64,000 bases of DNA from Aphrocallistes beatrix (GCA_963281255.1 OY725489.1:6572523-6636522); one strand, 5' to 3'; positions 44,344 through 56,667 are shown, numbered from the stretch's first letter. The notes: a model not told the origin generated them from the letters alone. Program-made: numbers and translations.

Positions 44344-47300
44344 AAGGTGATCTGAATTTATTTTTATCTCGAAATCGTTATTCTCTCAACACTAGAAAGT
44401 TGTGACAATATATGTTGAATATATTCCATACAAAAAACCAAGTTAATTTGTACCGCTATAGGTCCCGAAATTTTATCAAAGGCCCTGCTGTCCGAATGCT
44501 ATAGGACGATTTTCCCCTCTTCGTATTAACGAAGGGGGGAAAATCGTATTAACTTTTAATAGTGATATTCTTGTTCAGCAGGAAGTTCCCAGAGTTTTGA
44601 TGGGTCACTCGACAATATTCGGGATTTTTTTCCCTAGAAACACAATTGTATCATTGGAATGTGTCAACATTCCAGTCTCAAAACACGTTTCTAACATACC
44701 AATGACCCCTAATTTTCCTCCGCTCGTTATTTTGAGATCAACTATTCACATATTGACTCTCTAACAGGTCATTTATTAATACATTTTGAAAATTGAATAC
44801 TAATTATTCGGAAATGTCATCTAAAACAATGACACGTAGTCGCATGGAATCGTTCTTTGGCTTCCCAGCACCTCTTCCTCTAAGACAACTCCCTACAATT
44901 CGTAATGTGATCAACTGCTATTATTTTTATAAACGTTCTTTACCCGGGAACATTAAACAGCATTCGGTAGCTTCATATGTTGCCGCTGATGTTAAATCAG
45001 CATGGGATTCTGCTACTATTCCCACAGTATCTCAAAGCAGTTTGACAAATAAAATACAGAAATATATTACTAAGGCCCAGAATATTTTCAAAGTCAAAGT
45101 AGAAAACAGAAATAGTGAAAGCTTTTTTGAAGATATTAACAACTTTGACCAGCTATTTGATATTGCAACATGCAAATGTTATGAATTTGGATAAATCGTG
45201 AAATTTGTCCATGTCCTAGCAAAATCACTCTCTGTGAATTTTCATTTTATATTGATCAAAGAACGGAGCGATTACAGATCATTGGTGGTGTGGATACGCT
45301 TCTAACTAAGCATCTGTAGAAACGTAATAAGCGAAAATCATCCCAAGAGAAAATCTTGCAACAAGATAATGAAAATTATTCTAAAATATTGAATTGCGAT
45401 CTAGAAGGGGAAAGCGATCAGTTAGAAACGGTGGTATTGTCAATAATACTTATTTACAGATAGCGACAATTCAGATTCTAGCTTTTTCCTTTATACAGCC
45501 GGTTAAAAATCAACAAAATCGTTTTACTTATCCAATACTATCAGAAATTGCAGACCGATTCCAAACTTGCAACAGAGAAGTAGTAGCCATTACTAATGCA
45601 ACGTTAGAAGATTTGGATCTACTCACAATGAATAATGCTTTAACTCATTCGAAAGTAGTAAGGGAGAGAAAACAATCGAGAGCCAACGTGAGAGAACTAA
45701 ATGCCTTTCAAAATAAAGGGCTTGCATGTTTGATGTTTGATGGCCATCGAGACAAAACTTTAGTATCAGATGATCTCCTGAAGGTGTTGAAATGGAAGAG
45801 CACTATGTTATAATGGAAGAACCAGGTTCCAAATACATTGACCACGTATCACCTATTTCAGGGAAAGCAAGAGATGTAGTAACAGAAATTCAGGCCATAA
45901 TATCAGAAACCGAATCCAATGAAACACCGGTTGCGATTGGTTGTGATGGATGCGTTACTAATAATGGGAAATATTCAGGGATCAATAGACGTTTAGAGGT
46001 TTCAATTGATCGTCCGCTTCAATGGATGATATGTATGCTTCATCTGAACGAGCTTATCGCTCCCTGTAGTAAATTATCACCCAATTTAAGGAAATATAAT
46101 GGAAATTTCACTTAATATAATCTCTCAGTTCAGACCAGCTCTATTTATATCATATCGTTTTGGCAATTCAGAGAGGGAGAGAATATCTGGATTTATTGCA
46201 ACTAAATCTCCAGGGAAAATTCACTATGCTCGATGGCTAACAACTGCCAACTGAATTATGCGATTGTATATTTCAGTGCAAACCCCAAGCGACACAATCA
46301 TTAAGCTTGTAAGTTCGATTGTCAATTATTATGTTCCCAATTGGTTCTACATAAAAACTCACCATTCCTGTACTGATGGAGCGAGAAATTTTTACTTCAT
46401 GATTTCCAACCTAAATTCTTTGTTACCTGATTGGCAAGCCATTGTTTAACCTGTTCTTCAAAAAAATGCCTACTGGGCACATCCAGAAAATATTTTGTTA
46501 TCTGCATTAACAGACTCAAATCCAATTTTCAGGATGAAAGCTGCTTCTATAATAATAGATGCAAGGCAAAGTACTTTTGAAGGGGGAATCAGGACATTTG
46601 AAACTCAAGTGTTAGATTTCAATGCGAATAATTACTTCGATATTATTAAATGGGATGATATCAGCAAAGTAACACCACCACCAATTCTAAATTTTTACTC
46701 TAATGAGCAATTACTATCTGCATCAGAGAATCCCCTTAATATTCCGACGTACCCATGTCACACGCAAGCCTTCGAAAGAACTATCAAAATTGTAACACAC
46801 GCCACAGAGACAGTATATGGTCATGAGGAGAGGAACGGGTTAATCCTGAACATACTGAAGAACAAAGAGAAGTACAAATCGTTTTTTTCAAAAGAAGAAT
46901 ATTATAAATAAATATTTTTATAGAATTATGTACTGTTCAATGCGTAAGGTTTTATTAATTAAATGGAATATCATAATTAAAATATTTCGGTTGCTCTCCT
47001 ATCAATCTAGTCAAAATGACATGTTAGACAGTCAATATGTGAATAGTTGATCTCAAAATAACGAGCGGAGCAAAAGTCACTTGGTATGGTAGAAACGTGT
47101 TTTGAGACTGGAATGTTGACACATTCCAATTGTACAATTGTGTTGCTAGGGAAAAAATTCCCGAATATTGTCGAGTGACCCATCAAAACTCTGTGAAATT
47201 CCTGCTGAACAAGAATATCACTATTAAAAGTTAATACGATGTCATCTAAAAAGTTTGGAGATGGGGGAAAATCGTCCTATAGCATTCGGACAGCAGGGCC

Positions 47301-47437
47301 TTTGATAAAATTTCGGGACCTATAGCAGTACAAATTAACAGGGTTTTGTGTATAGAATATATTCAACATATATTGTAACAACTTTCTAGCGGTGATAGAA
47401 TAACGATTTCGAGAAAAAATTAAATTCGGATCACCCT
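44344..47437 (+). mobile_element. DNA transposon with about 430-bp terminal inverted repeats
   Basis: The left arm (44,344-44,765) and right arm (about 47,020-47,437) are inverse copies of each other, starting AGGTGATCTGAATTTA / AGGGTGATCCGAATTTA and including CGAAATCGTTATTCT, ATTTTATCAAAGGCCCTGCT and ATAACGAGCGGAG. Each arm carries a GGAATGT-n-ACATTCC hairpin. A 70-bp segment of the left arm around 44,520 differs by short indels. Target duplication is not clear. The interior encodes one transposase-like protein. Confidence 0.8.
44793..46911 (+). pseudogene. DDE-like transposase of unassigned superfamily
   Basis: A single protein broken into about five open pieces (44,793-45,194; 45,394-45,813; 45,792-46,115; 46,258-46,449; 46,495-46,911). 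Candidate catalytic residues are Asp in LACLMFDGHRDKTL, Asp in PVAIGCDGCVTNNGKYSG and Glu in CHTQAFERTIKIVTHAT; RPLQWMICMLHLNEL lies between the second and third. The N-terminus (SRMESFFGFPAPLPLRQLPT) is not a known DNA-binding domain. I remember similar frames in other invertebrate genomes, but cannot name the superfamily. Several stops and frame changes. Confidence 0.6.
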
Positions 47438-48084
47438 ACTACCCATAGTAGTTATTATTTCACCATTTAAATTGTTCTCTCATCGAATATTCTGACTTTA
47501 ATGCTACAGTTCCAGATTGCGTAATATTAAATTCCTAACCCGAGTATAAAATATGTGCGCAAAAATAACTCAACTAGTTTGATTGTAATCATGGTTATTA
47601 AGCTTGCAATCTGATTTATGCATACTGTTGATAAAATTTGACTAGAATCATTCAATTCAGAACACACATTCCAGAAATATTTTGCAATCTCAAAATAGTA
47701 TCTAAAATTAGCAAATTTCCAAAATACTGTTGAATAATTCTACTGAAGACTGCTTAGATTGTTTAGATTCTTGTCTGTTATCTAAAGTAATATACCTACT
47801 TTTGATTAAAACACTAAGAACGGCAATTGATAGAAAAAAATTTTTTTGGAGTGAGCATAAAATCTCACTTGTACTATTTAAATTAAATTTATACCCCCTC
47901 AATCATACCCTTTGAATTGGTGCATATTAAAGATGACATAATGGTAAAACTCTTGAATTTCCAAAAGCTGTTTCGTACGAATATTAAGAATACATATATT
48001 AACTTAAAAATACACAAAACTTCAAATCTAAAATTTCAAAAAAAATAGCGTCAGCTACCAGTACTGGCCTTAATGAACATTCAA
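47438..48084. other. AT-rich spacer, no gene seen
   Basis: No coding sequence or repeat recognised. Confidence 0.35.
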
Positions 48085-48172
48085 ACTAGAAAATATCGAT
48101 TTAACGAAAATTAAATATATCGATTTAACGAACACAAAATATAGATTCAACGAAAATTAAATATCGATTTAA
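48085..48172 (+). repeat. ATCGATTTAACGAA short repeats (right block)
   Basis: Four copies of ATCGATTTAACGAAAATTAA-like units, in the same orientation as the left block at 44,205. Confidence 0.7.
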
Positions 48173-48179
48173 AGAACTA

Positions 48180-48355
48180 CAGTGGAACCATTCAATAAAG
48201 GCCACCGATGAGACTAGCCAAAATGGCCGTTATGTGCAGGTGGCCGCTATACACAGGTTGATTATACTAAGGGAGGTCATATGGAGACTTATTGAAAGTG
48301 GCCGCTATGTACAGGTGACCTTTATATAGAGTAGCCGTTATGGCAGGTTCCACTG
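48180..48355. mobile_element. pogo-like MITE, 176 bp
   Basis: Ends CAGTGGAACC and GGTTCCACTG with flanking TA. Internal GGCCGTTATGTGCAGGTGGC and related words recur in both orientations. Non-coding. Confidence 0.85.
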
Positions 48356-48363
48356 TATAATGC

Positions 48364-49306
48364 CGGCGTGTCAAACTGGTGGCCCGCGGGCCATTTATGG
48401 CCCGCAGGTTGCTCAGAGGTGGCCCGCGACCCAGTTGCGAAAGAATATCTGGAATATGATATCATTTATTCAATTATCATTTATTAATGAAACCTAACTA
48501 GTTTTGATAGATGTTAATGTGATTAACTTGTTATATTTTCATTGTTTTGCTAACACACTATAAAATTCTCTAAGAACGTTAAATATAAATATCAGAATAA
48601 TTGCTTTAATAATTAATAAACATTTTGTACCTCCTCATCCTTCAATACATTATACACGAATGGCTAATTTCCCGAGAACCAAGAAACGAAAAGAGGATAG
48701 TCGTCATTTTCAAGAGGAATGGATCTTAAAGTATTTGTTTGTTGAATCATATGGGAAGCCTACTTGCATGATCTGCCAAGAGGTTTTGGGAGCGATGAAA
48801 GAGTACAACCTGAAGCGGCACTTTGAATCATATCACAAGGTCGAGTATGGACAATTGACTGGAAAATTGAGGGACGAAGCAGTTGCCAAACTACGTGATG
48901 GTTTACTGAAGCAACAGGGTGTCTTTAGGAAACCTATTTAGGATAACCTGGCCATTGTCAAGGCTAGTTATGTAATTTCGCGGAAATTTTCCCAGCATTC
49001 AAGACCATTCTCTGTGGAAATTTTATAAAATACTGTATTAAAGATTCAGTGGCGATTCTTGTGTTCACGACAAGAACATTTTTGAGATGATTAGTCTTAT
49101 CCTGAATACTGTGGCGTCGAGGATCGAAGACATGGGAAAAACATTGCAGTGCAATTATCAGATAAAGTAGCGAAGTTTGTCTATTTCTCGCTTGCTTTCG
49201 ATGAGGGCAATGATATTACAGACACTGCTCAACTCTCCATTTTCAAACGTGGGATAACCGACTTCTTTGAAATCCATGAAGATTTTCTTGGACTAGCTGG
49301 CCTTAG
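48364..49306 (+). mobile_element. hAT element, 5' part, truncated by R1
   Basis: Starts near GGCGTGTCAAACTGGTGGCC with GCGGGCC, a characteristic hAT end of the GTF2IRD2/ZBED group. Coding remnants follow to 49,306, where R1 interrupts. No 3' half is found in this window. Confidence 0.7.
48660..49306 (+). pseudogene. hAT transposase N-terminal remnant (GTF2IRD2-like)
   Basis: The first frame, MANFPRTKKRKEDSRHFQEE, has a BED-like zinc finger: WILKYLFVESYGKPTCMICQEVLG with Cys-x2-Cys, then LKRHFESYHK with His pair. After stops it resumes with SDKVAKFVYFSLAFDEGNDI, the hAT catalytic Asp region (usual SIALDESTDI), and LSIFKRGITDFFEIHEDFLG. The end is cut by R1, and the vowel-like run YYYYLYINIF that follows is R1 sequence. 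Confidence 0.75.
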
Positions 49307-51826
49307 CGCTCCCGTATACTACTATTATTTGTATATAAATATTTTTTTTCAAATTTTCAGTTTATTTTCTTTATGCAGGAAGATTAGAAAAGGAGTCCTT
49401 AAGGATTTACAAGGGGTTTGGGGGTAAATCTTCATTATATTTATACTAATAATGAATGAAAAGATCATTCAGATACAGAAGCGGGAAATATAATCAAAAG
49501 TCATTTATCCATGGTCCAATGACGATTGCTGATAAAGTAAATACTTTCCAAAGCCAATTGCTCTTATCCATGGTCCAAAATGCTTCACATGTGAGAGATC
49601 AATATTATTTCTAACCAATTGATTGTAGATTATTTGGCTTTGAGACGGCAATGATATACTATGTAGATCATTTATTTATACATCTGATATCTGCATTTTG
49701 AGTGAATCGGAGCTCCCTATACTGTTTAGAGGTAAACTGTACTCCAAGCGTGGTCTAGTAACGAACATTGATACCGTAATTGAAATTTATGTTCCTTTCA
49801 TTTGGAATTACAGTGGGACTGAGAAAATGTGACTGCAGCACGTCCCCCTCTGTCTGCAGGACGCACTCCAGCCGTGCGAAACTCTCCGACCAAACCGGCC
49901 AGATACACAACCAGCCACTTGGGGTATTCACAGCCCCCGGTGTCCATAACCCCACACCATAGCCTACTATATATAAGGCCTAAGAGTAACTTAACCAGGG
50001 ATGCAGTAGAAGATGGATGAAGAAATACATCAGCTACCTAAAATCATTAACAAAGCACAATAGAGCTAAGGAATGTATTACCAGCATATATAAATATGGT
50101 TCCAAAGCACCCATATCCGTTGTTAAAATTTAGATTAGCCATCAAATGATTGCGCAACAGGTTATATTTGGGTCAAATTTAGAATTTTTTAGAGGCCGTT
50201 TAAGGGCACTTCTAAGTGTTTTTATTATAAGGTTTTTCGCATAGAACCGAGAAGTGAATGTGTTAATACTAAAAATTTGGAATTTTTTCATGGAATGTTC
50301 TTACATTCCAGTGTTGCTATGGAAACGTGTTTTGGCCGGTTGGGACTATATCTTGAAAACAGCGATAGCTAGACATTCATATATAATCCCATTTGATAGC
50401 AAATAGGCTACTTTCTATTTAGCTATAATACAATTTCTGTGTCTAAATTCAATGGTTTCCGAGATATTCGACAAATTACCAAATGTGACCAATATGATAA
50501 ATTGTCTAATAACTCGTAAATTATTGAATTAAGACATAGAAATTGTATTATAGCTTGATAGGAAGTAGCCTATTTGCAGTCAAATGGGATTAAATTTGAA
50601 TGTCTAGCTATCGTTGTTTTCAAGATATAGCCCCAACTGACCAAACACGTTTCCATAGCAACACTGGAATGTAAGAACATTCCATGAAAAAATTCCAAAT
50701 TTTTCGTATTAACACATCCACTTCCCAGTTCTATGCGAAAAACTTAAATAATAAAAACACTTAGAAGTGCCCTTAAACGACTATATTTATATATGCTGGT
50801 CATACATTCCTAAGCTCTATTGTGCTTTGTTAATGATTTAAGGCAGTTCATGTATTTCTTCAACCATCTTCTACTGCATCCCTAGTGCTAAATTTGCAAG
50901 TTACTCTGAGGCCTTATTATAGTAGGCTATGCTTCTCACACCCTCCCAATTGTCAAGTGATTAATTACTTTTGATAGAAGTTTTTTGCCTAATAACAAAT
51001 AGAGAAACCAGTCCACCGCCTGGAGTAAGTCTCGGAGGAGAGGGGCGAGGGGGTCGGGGTTGGGGCTATGGGACAGGGAGTGACACTCTGGCACTCAGCT
51101 CTGATCAGCCGAACCCATTCTGAATCATATGTGAATATGACGAAGTTGACGAAGGCAGGAAAGACGGGAACTGAGTCGTTAGGAGAAAGTTGAGCTGTGC
51201 GTTGTGGCGGTGCAGCTTCTCTAGGTGGGAGAGACGATCTGAAGTTGCAATGAAGGAGGTAGCTAGAGTTACGAACTTACTGCTACTGCCATTCAGAAGC
51301 CAGTCAGGATGCAGGTAAAATGTGTTGTAGTTAGATGGATCACAATAGAAATCATTGTACAAATACGACGCTACAATAAATAGATCGTCGTTGTTATTAA
51401 TACTTCAAAGCCACAACTTATGTTTGATATCTTAAATGTATTATAGTGTATGGCAATAAAAAAGATAATGTGCATATTTTCACACCTTTATATACATATT
51501 TTCACACCATTTGATGAATTTTGAAAATAATGCTAGAGACTAGCTTCCAACGGGTGACTTGGGGTTTTAAGGGGTGTAGATTTCGAATATCATATTTTCA
51601 GATGTAGTATATGATAAATTATTTGTTTACTTTTGTTTGCAATAGATACATAAAGTAAACAAATTACAAAAATAGGCTAGCGACTAGCTTCCAACGGTTG
51701 GCATGGGGTTTTTAGTGCTGTAGATTTCAAATATTATATTTTCAGATCCGTATGAGAAATTATTCAGTGACCTTTGTTTACAATATTTATATAAAGAAAA
51801 ATAATTCCCAAAATATGTTAGATTAA
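49307..51826 (-). repeat. Repeat R1+R2, right copy, carrying a foldback insertion
   Basis: Inverted relative to the left R1 (4,804-5,915) for 49,307-51,339, then continuing as R2 (51,345-51,826, also at 27,601-28,010). A small frame ending SYSHMIQNGFG (51,362-51,105, minus) is conserved with the left copy. A 972-bp foldback at 49,959-50,930 replaces roughly 60 bases of the left copy's sequence. Next to its far edge, at 51,827, a second CGCTTCCGTATAC occurs, like the R1 terminus CGCTCCCGTATAC. Function unknown. Confidence 0.75.
49959..50930. mobile_element. 972-bp foldback element
   Basis: Nearly the whole element is one imperfect palindrome with arms of about 470 bases meeting at about 50,480-50,510. 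It begins ATAGCCTACTATA and ends in the inverse. Shared arm words include GGGATGCAGTAGAAGATGG, CACAATAGAGCT(A/T)AGGAATG, TTTAAGGGCACTTCTAAGTG and a GGAATGTTCTTACATTCC hairpin. Indels of up to about 50 bases separate the arms near the ends. No protein. Confidence 0.85.
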
Positions 51827-53552
51827 CGCTTCCGTATACATCCATTGTATTACGTATGAATGGAAAAGTGGTTTGTGCTCAATTATTATCATAAACTGTG
51901 ATATATGTCAACTCGGGTATATCAATATAGTTAAAATGAGCGTCTAACATCAGTGACACCAGTATTTGAACCCGATGTATTTTTTAAAATTCAAAATCTC
52001 CGTTGCTATAGGTAATAATACTTCAACTTTCCTCGAATTCAAATATTTGGTATCTTAAGAAACTTCATTTGACATCGGATATCTCTTAATTGATATATAT
52101 CCTTAATTTCGACCGAGCGTTTTTCGTTAAAAAGTGCAAATTTTTACATTTCCACCTGATTTACTGAATTTATTCAAAATTTAGTATATTTTCTGACTTT
52201 TTTTTGACGTATTCATCTAAAACTTTGAGGAGGGTAACCAATTTGAAAATCTGTACGGTAATATTAGGCTTAGAGCTTATATTATGGTAACATAAAGCTT
52301 ATAGAATGAACACATCTGAGAACGAAATTATAAAAGTTTGTGAGGATTGTCATTTTAACTATAAGTGAAGACCGCATACAACACTAAGTCATTTATCCAT
52401 GGTTCAAAACAATATTAAATTTATATTCACAATCTAAATTCATTATGATCAATTTTGGAATTGATTGAAATATATATATATATATATATTGCGGTTCAAT
52501 AATCAATCCAATATGTTATTATATCTGAAAATTTCAAACTTTTCAACTAATTATTCTGCACGAAAAAGTCAGAATTGTGAAAAATAAACATGTAAGCATT
52601 TACCACAAATTTTTCGGACTCTTACATTCTGATCCATGGTACAATTAAAATCAGTAAAAAGTGAATACAAACTTCTAAATCGAATATTGTTATCCATAGT
52701 TTAAGGTATGGTTCCATTGAGTTCAGCCCCTAAAGACGAAAATGTTGAAAGACCACGAGATTGAGACGTCATTGCCACGTCTATATAATTAGAAATTTCA
52801 GTTTTGCACACTCAGCCAATTTAGGTCATTGAAGGCTGAGAATAAAACAATAGTAGGTGTAAATCAACATGGTCAGAAGCATATACTACCATCCATAAAT
52901 CAGTGCGAAAAAGTTAGGCATGCCTCCCCAGATGAGCGAAGATCCCAGAAGTTGTGTGTTCCCAGTATGAGTTGCGATTTGCAAGTTAGGACTGATAAAT
53001 AATAGGGCAGATATTGTTATTTATATTCATTGCTTGAGCCTACAATTGCATCGACATGTGTGGTCTAGCCCTTCCTTCCAGGTGATGAGATAATATAGGG
53101 AATATCATCAGCAATTCTCAGAAAAGTGAAGTGTATATAGGAACGCAATAGATAGTTTATGAATATTACTGAGAAGCATTCCAATATTGTATGTTAAACG
53201 GATGTTAATAAACATATTTGTGTAGGCTGAGAAGAGTATTTTTAAAACAAGTTAGTGACAATGAAAATTAATTCAAAAATGTAATATTAGAAATTTTACA
53301 TCACTTTAAAATTTGCCAAAACCTAAAACATAATCACAAATATTACTCAAGTACTATCGTTTTATATCTAAAATTGGACATTTGAAGAAAAGTATGAATA
53401 TACGTGATACAATTTGAGTGCAGCACCAGTAGGAAGATGATCTTATAGCATGGAGGAAGTATCTCGTCCGTATGTAGGTATAAATTGGAAATTAATAGTA
53501 GAAATGTAATTAATCATCCGTAATTTCCTGATCGGTTCAACCAAGTTTGGTT
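51827..53552. other. AT-rich region with a TA microsatellite
   Basis: A (TA)n run lies at 52,470-52,489. TTATCCATGGT/A words recur at about 52,392, 52,631 and 52,690, echoing those in R1. No coding sequence is recognised. Confidence 0.4.
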
Positions 53553-53560
53553 ACTGAGGT

Positions 53561-53793
53561 CAGGGCTGTATCAACCCATTTTGAGTTGGGAAAATCATAT
53601 CAATGAGTTGATTATAGCCGTCATAAGAAAATGAATTGTTGAAACCAGTTCATTTAGTACAAACTACAAATGAATCATTCCGAAAATGAGTGGGCTGTAG
53701 ACAACTCATTTTTTGAAAGAGTTGAATGAGTTGTGGTCAAGGAATTTCCATGAAAAATGACTTGTTTTTGCCAACTGGGTTGATACAGCCCTG
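53561..53793. mobile_element. hAT-type MITE, 233 bp
   Basis: Ends CAGGGCTGTATCAACCCA and inverse TGGGTTGATACAGCCCTG, with an 8-bp target duplication ACTGAGGT / ACTGAGAT (one mismatch). The words CAACTCATT and AATGAGTT repeat inside in both orientations. Non-coding. Confidence 0.85.
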
Positions 53794-54000
53794 ACTGAGA
53801 TAATCTGGAATGGAGTATTCCGTAAATTAGGCAATTAAAATTAGAATTCCGGAAAGTTTCCGCCAAGTTCCATAAATTAGGGACTCAGATTTCAAATAAA
53901 ATTGACAATTTGGTGATTTTTCCAGTGATGTAGATTATAATACCACTAAGACAGACATGATTAGAGTGATTATCAACCTTATTATAATTAAAGCGTGAGC

Positions 54001-54060
54001 CCAGGCGCCCAAATGGCGCGTCTGGCGAACACAAAGTGTCCGCAAAGAAGCGAAGCGCTG
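54001..54060 (+). repeat. GC-rich hairpin module, copy 4
   Basis: CCAGGCGCCCAAATGGCGC then CGAACACAAAGTGTCCGC and GAAGCGAAGCGC. It keeps the leading CCAGGCGCCC and the ACACAAAGTGTCCG loop of copy 1. Confidence 0.6.
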
Positions 54061-54592
54061 TGGTTCTGTAAGTTAAAATGCAAGCCATCAAGTTCTAAAC
54101 ATTCAAACCGGTTGCTACGTTTTAGGCATTATACGCATTGAAATTAATAACAAACGCTAGTTTAGTCTAAAAATAGATATATTACATCTATAGAACATCT
54201 AAATTTAGCAACACTCATACACAGAAACACAACATACAATTACAACTGCAAATGGATAGCTTTTAAATAGAGATAAATACGATAAATGTGCTCAAATTAC
54301 GCATCCAGAAGAAGTAAAATAATAAAAGTCATTCTACAAAATAAATCTGAAATTGTCTAACAAAATGTTGGGAAAATGAGTACATATCAACGTGCATGTA
54401 ACTTCCAGTTCGTGCCAGGAAATCCAGTTCGTGCCAGAAAAGTTACGAATTGGGGAGTGCAATCAGAACATAATAATTGAGAAGAGAGCCGGCCAAAAGA
54501 ATATTCACTTGTGCAGAGACGTCATCGAACACATCTAGAGTGGAGGCGAGAGTAAACAGCTCCAGCTTACATTCCGAACAGAACGAAATACA

Positions 54593-54862
54593 TTGACTAC
54601 ACATATCCGTCGTAGACGCCATCATTCTGATTATTGGCTGGACATCTTCGCGTCCTACACTGATGAACAATTCATGCAAGAATTTGGATGTGACCAGTTT
54701 CATGCATACAAAGAGCATGTTAAACAATATGGTAAAGCTTTCCTGTGGAATCCACCGAAGCTAGCATTCGAGCAAAGGGAAGAAAAATTCAAGCAACAAT
54801 ATTTGCCAGCAGATAAAATGCTCGACTATCCACAATTAGAGATACTCACTTACTTGGAGTAG
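54593..54862 (+). CDS. Hypothetical 89-residue protein
   Basis: A small frame with an aromatic/acidic N-terminal half (DIFASYTDEQFMQEFGCDQF) and a basic, Lys/Glu-rich second half. The pattern 'F(M/L)QEF...F' recalls N-termini of Harbinger-type nucleases but is too short to decide. No promoter, intron or polyA signal is evident other than AATAAAG at about 54,940. It may be a remnant. Confidence 0.2.
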   Translation: MTTHIRRRRHHSDYWLDIFASYTDEQFMQEFGCDQFHAYKEHVKQYGKAFLWNPPKLAFEQREEKFKQQYLPADKMLDYPQLEILTYLE

Positions 54863-55890
54863 ATTTTGTATGTATGTAACAATCATGTGATTCATTGCTA
54901 TTACTTTATAACTATTAGTACATAGTATAACTATTATTATAATAAAGTACTACGTTGATAAATTAGTAATAATATCACTAGACGTACATAATACCATTTG
55001 TCTGCTTCATATATTATTATATTGGATCTATGATCCTATGTAATATTGTAGCACAGTTCTAAAATGAGTGCTGGAATCCGGCCTGGCGCAAGTGGCATGC
55101 ACAGACCTGAGTATAAAAGACACCACTAATTTCCCAGGATTTTCCATGGAATTCGCATTTTAAATCTATAACATTTTTGAGAGGAGCTTGTAAGTATACT
55201 CGAGTGGTTATACGGGAGGGTTGATTTGAAATTAGTTTGATGTATCACACAGTAATACTCAACATATTATCTAGGATAAGAAATAAAATATTCTATTGAT
55301 TGCAGATAGAAGATAATTGATGAAATACTACATGCGATAAAAACCATTTTTTGGTAAAACTTTCAAAGTCAATTTACGAGATTTAATAAACGGGGGAGGG
55401 GGCTAGAAAAAAAACATTAATTACTAAGCGGGGGTCAGTTTATTCGGACACCGAGAGTAGACCCATCAGATATTTGCAGCCACAAATGCGACAAATGACT
55501 TTGTATACAAGTCGTCTTATTCGGCAAACTTAGCCCTCTAGCAACATCATAGCAGCATAGGAATGTAACAACATTCCATTCTTAAAACTTGTTTGAACCC
55601 TATCGAGTGATCCTTCTTGCGACTCCGCTGGGTCTAAATTTGACAATGATTTGTGAATAGGGTATTTCGTCCAAATAGTAAGATTCCAATGATTTGTATT
55701 GATCCACAGGCACAGGGTCGAGAGATTTTCTCAGAATAAATGTCGCCTATTTCAAATTCATCCCTTTTGGTCTACATAATCACCACAAAAAGCATGCTAA
55801 ACATGTCCAACCGTGCTCATTTCCCTAAACAATGATCAAAAGTCACTAGACTACAAATGGCGACACATGCATCAACGAGTTTAAAATTTA
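54863..55890. other. AT-rich region with one shared hairpin word
   Basis: At about 55,545-55,615, CTCTAGCAACA, GGAATGTAACAACATTCC and CTATCGAGTGATCC appear in the same order as in the long inverted repeats at 44.6 and 47.1 kb. No gene is seen. Confidence 0.4.
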
Positions 55891-56667
55891 GGAGTTTACA
55901 AATATAATCAACAAAAATAGATAGATAAATATCCTTGATGGTGTTTGGATTAACAGTACTTTCAACATATTTTATGCCAGCGGTTCCCAAACTGGGGTGC
56001 ATGAACCCCCTAGCGGTGCACGGGACAAGAATTAGAACTGAATATTGAACATTTTTAACACAATTATTTTTGAAGTTATATGCACATTACTCCTAGATCC
56101 TGGCATAGGTCCTGGGGTGCACAAAATAATTTTTAGGTGTCATGAGGTGCACGAGGTAAAAGGGGTTGGGAACCACTGTTTTATGCGAACAAAAGGTTCT
56201 TTACGGACCACATAAGGGTGCGCGTTATTGGGAGGTGCCCCATTCAAGGCTCCATTTTCCATCCTAGACAACAATATGTCACAATAGCAATTCACACATA
56301 ACGGTAGATATGTAAGCACGTTACAACCAAGTGCAATTGGAATTTAGCTTAGTAAGAATTGAGAAATGCAAACACCATCCATAATTGGCAAAATTCTAAA
56401 AATATCAATATGTGCATGTGCACTGTACAAGTACATGGCTAGCTATATTTAGAATTCTGTCACCACATTACAAGAATTTCATAGTTCTATTATTAGCTTG
56501 TGAGGTGGAACAATAATGGGCACTACACCTGTAGTCAATTTTAACGAGTTACACCAAATCAATATAAGTATGGAAATAATTAAAGCCATAACTAATAATA
56601 AACTATTTCTACATTTCGCAGCGCAGATTTCCCGAAGGTTTGCATTCCGGCTGATTTTGAATCTAGA
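55891..56667 (+). mobile_element. 5' non-coding region of MULE copy B
   Basis: Matches 39,355-38,900 inverted (copy C), apart from an inserted hAT MITE. It leads directly to the start codon at 56,668. Confidence 0.75.
55978..56178. mobile_element. hAT-type MITE, 201 bp
   Basis: Ends CAGCGGTTCCCAAACTGGGG and inverse of CAGTGGTTCCCAACCCC, with a perfect 8-bp duplication TTTTATGC at 55,970-55,977 and 56,179-56,186. The empty site, with one TTTTATGC, survives in copy C at about 39,290. Confidence 0.92.

Noticed and set aside
49307-51826. Helitron assignment for R1/R2
   Set aside because: No helicase or rolling-circle protein and no convincing TC...CTRR ends with a 3' hairpin.
54443-54727. Minus-strand Cys-rich frame
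   Set aside because: Overlaps the 89-residue plus-strand frame, no recognisable domain; neither strand is well supported.
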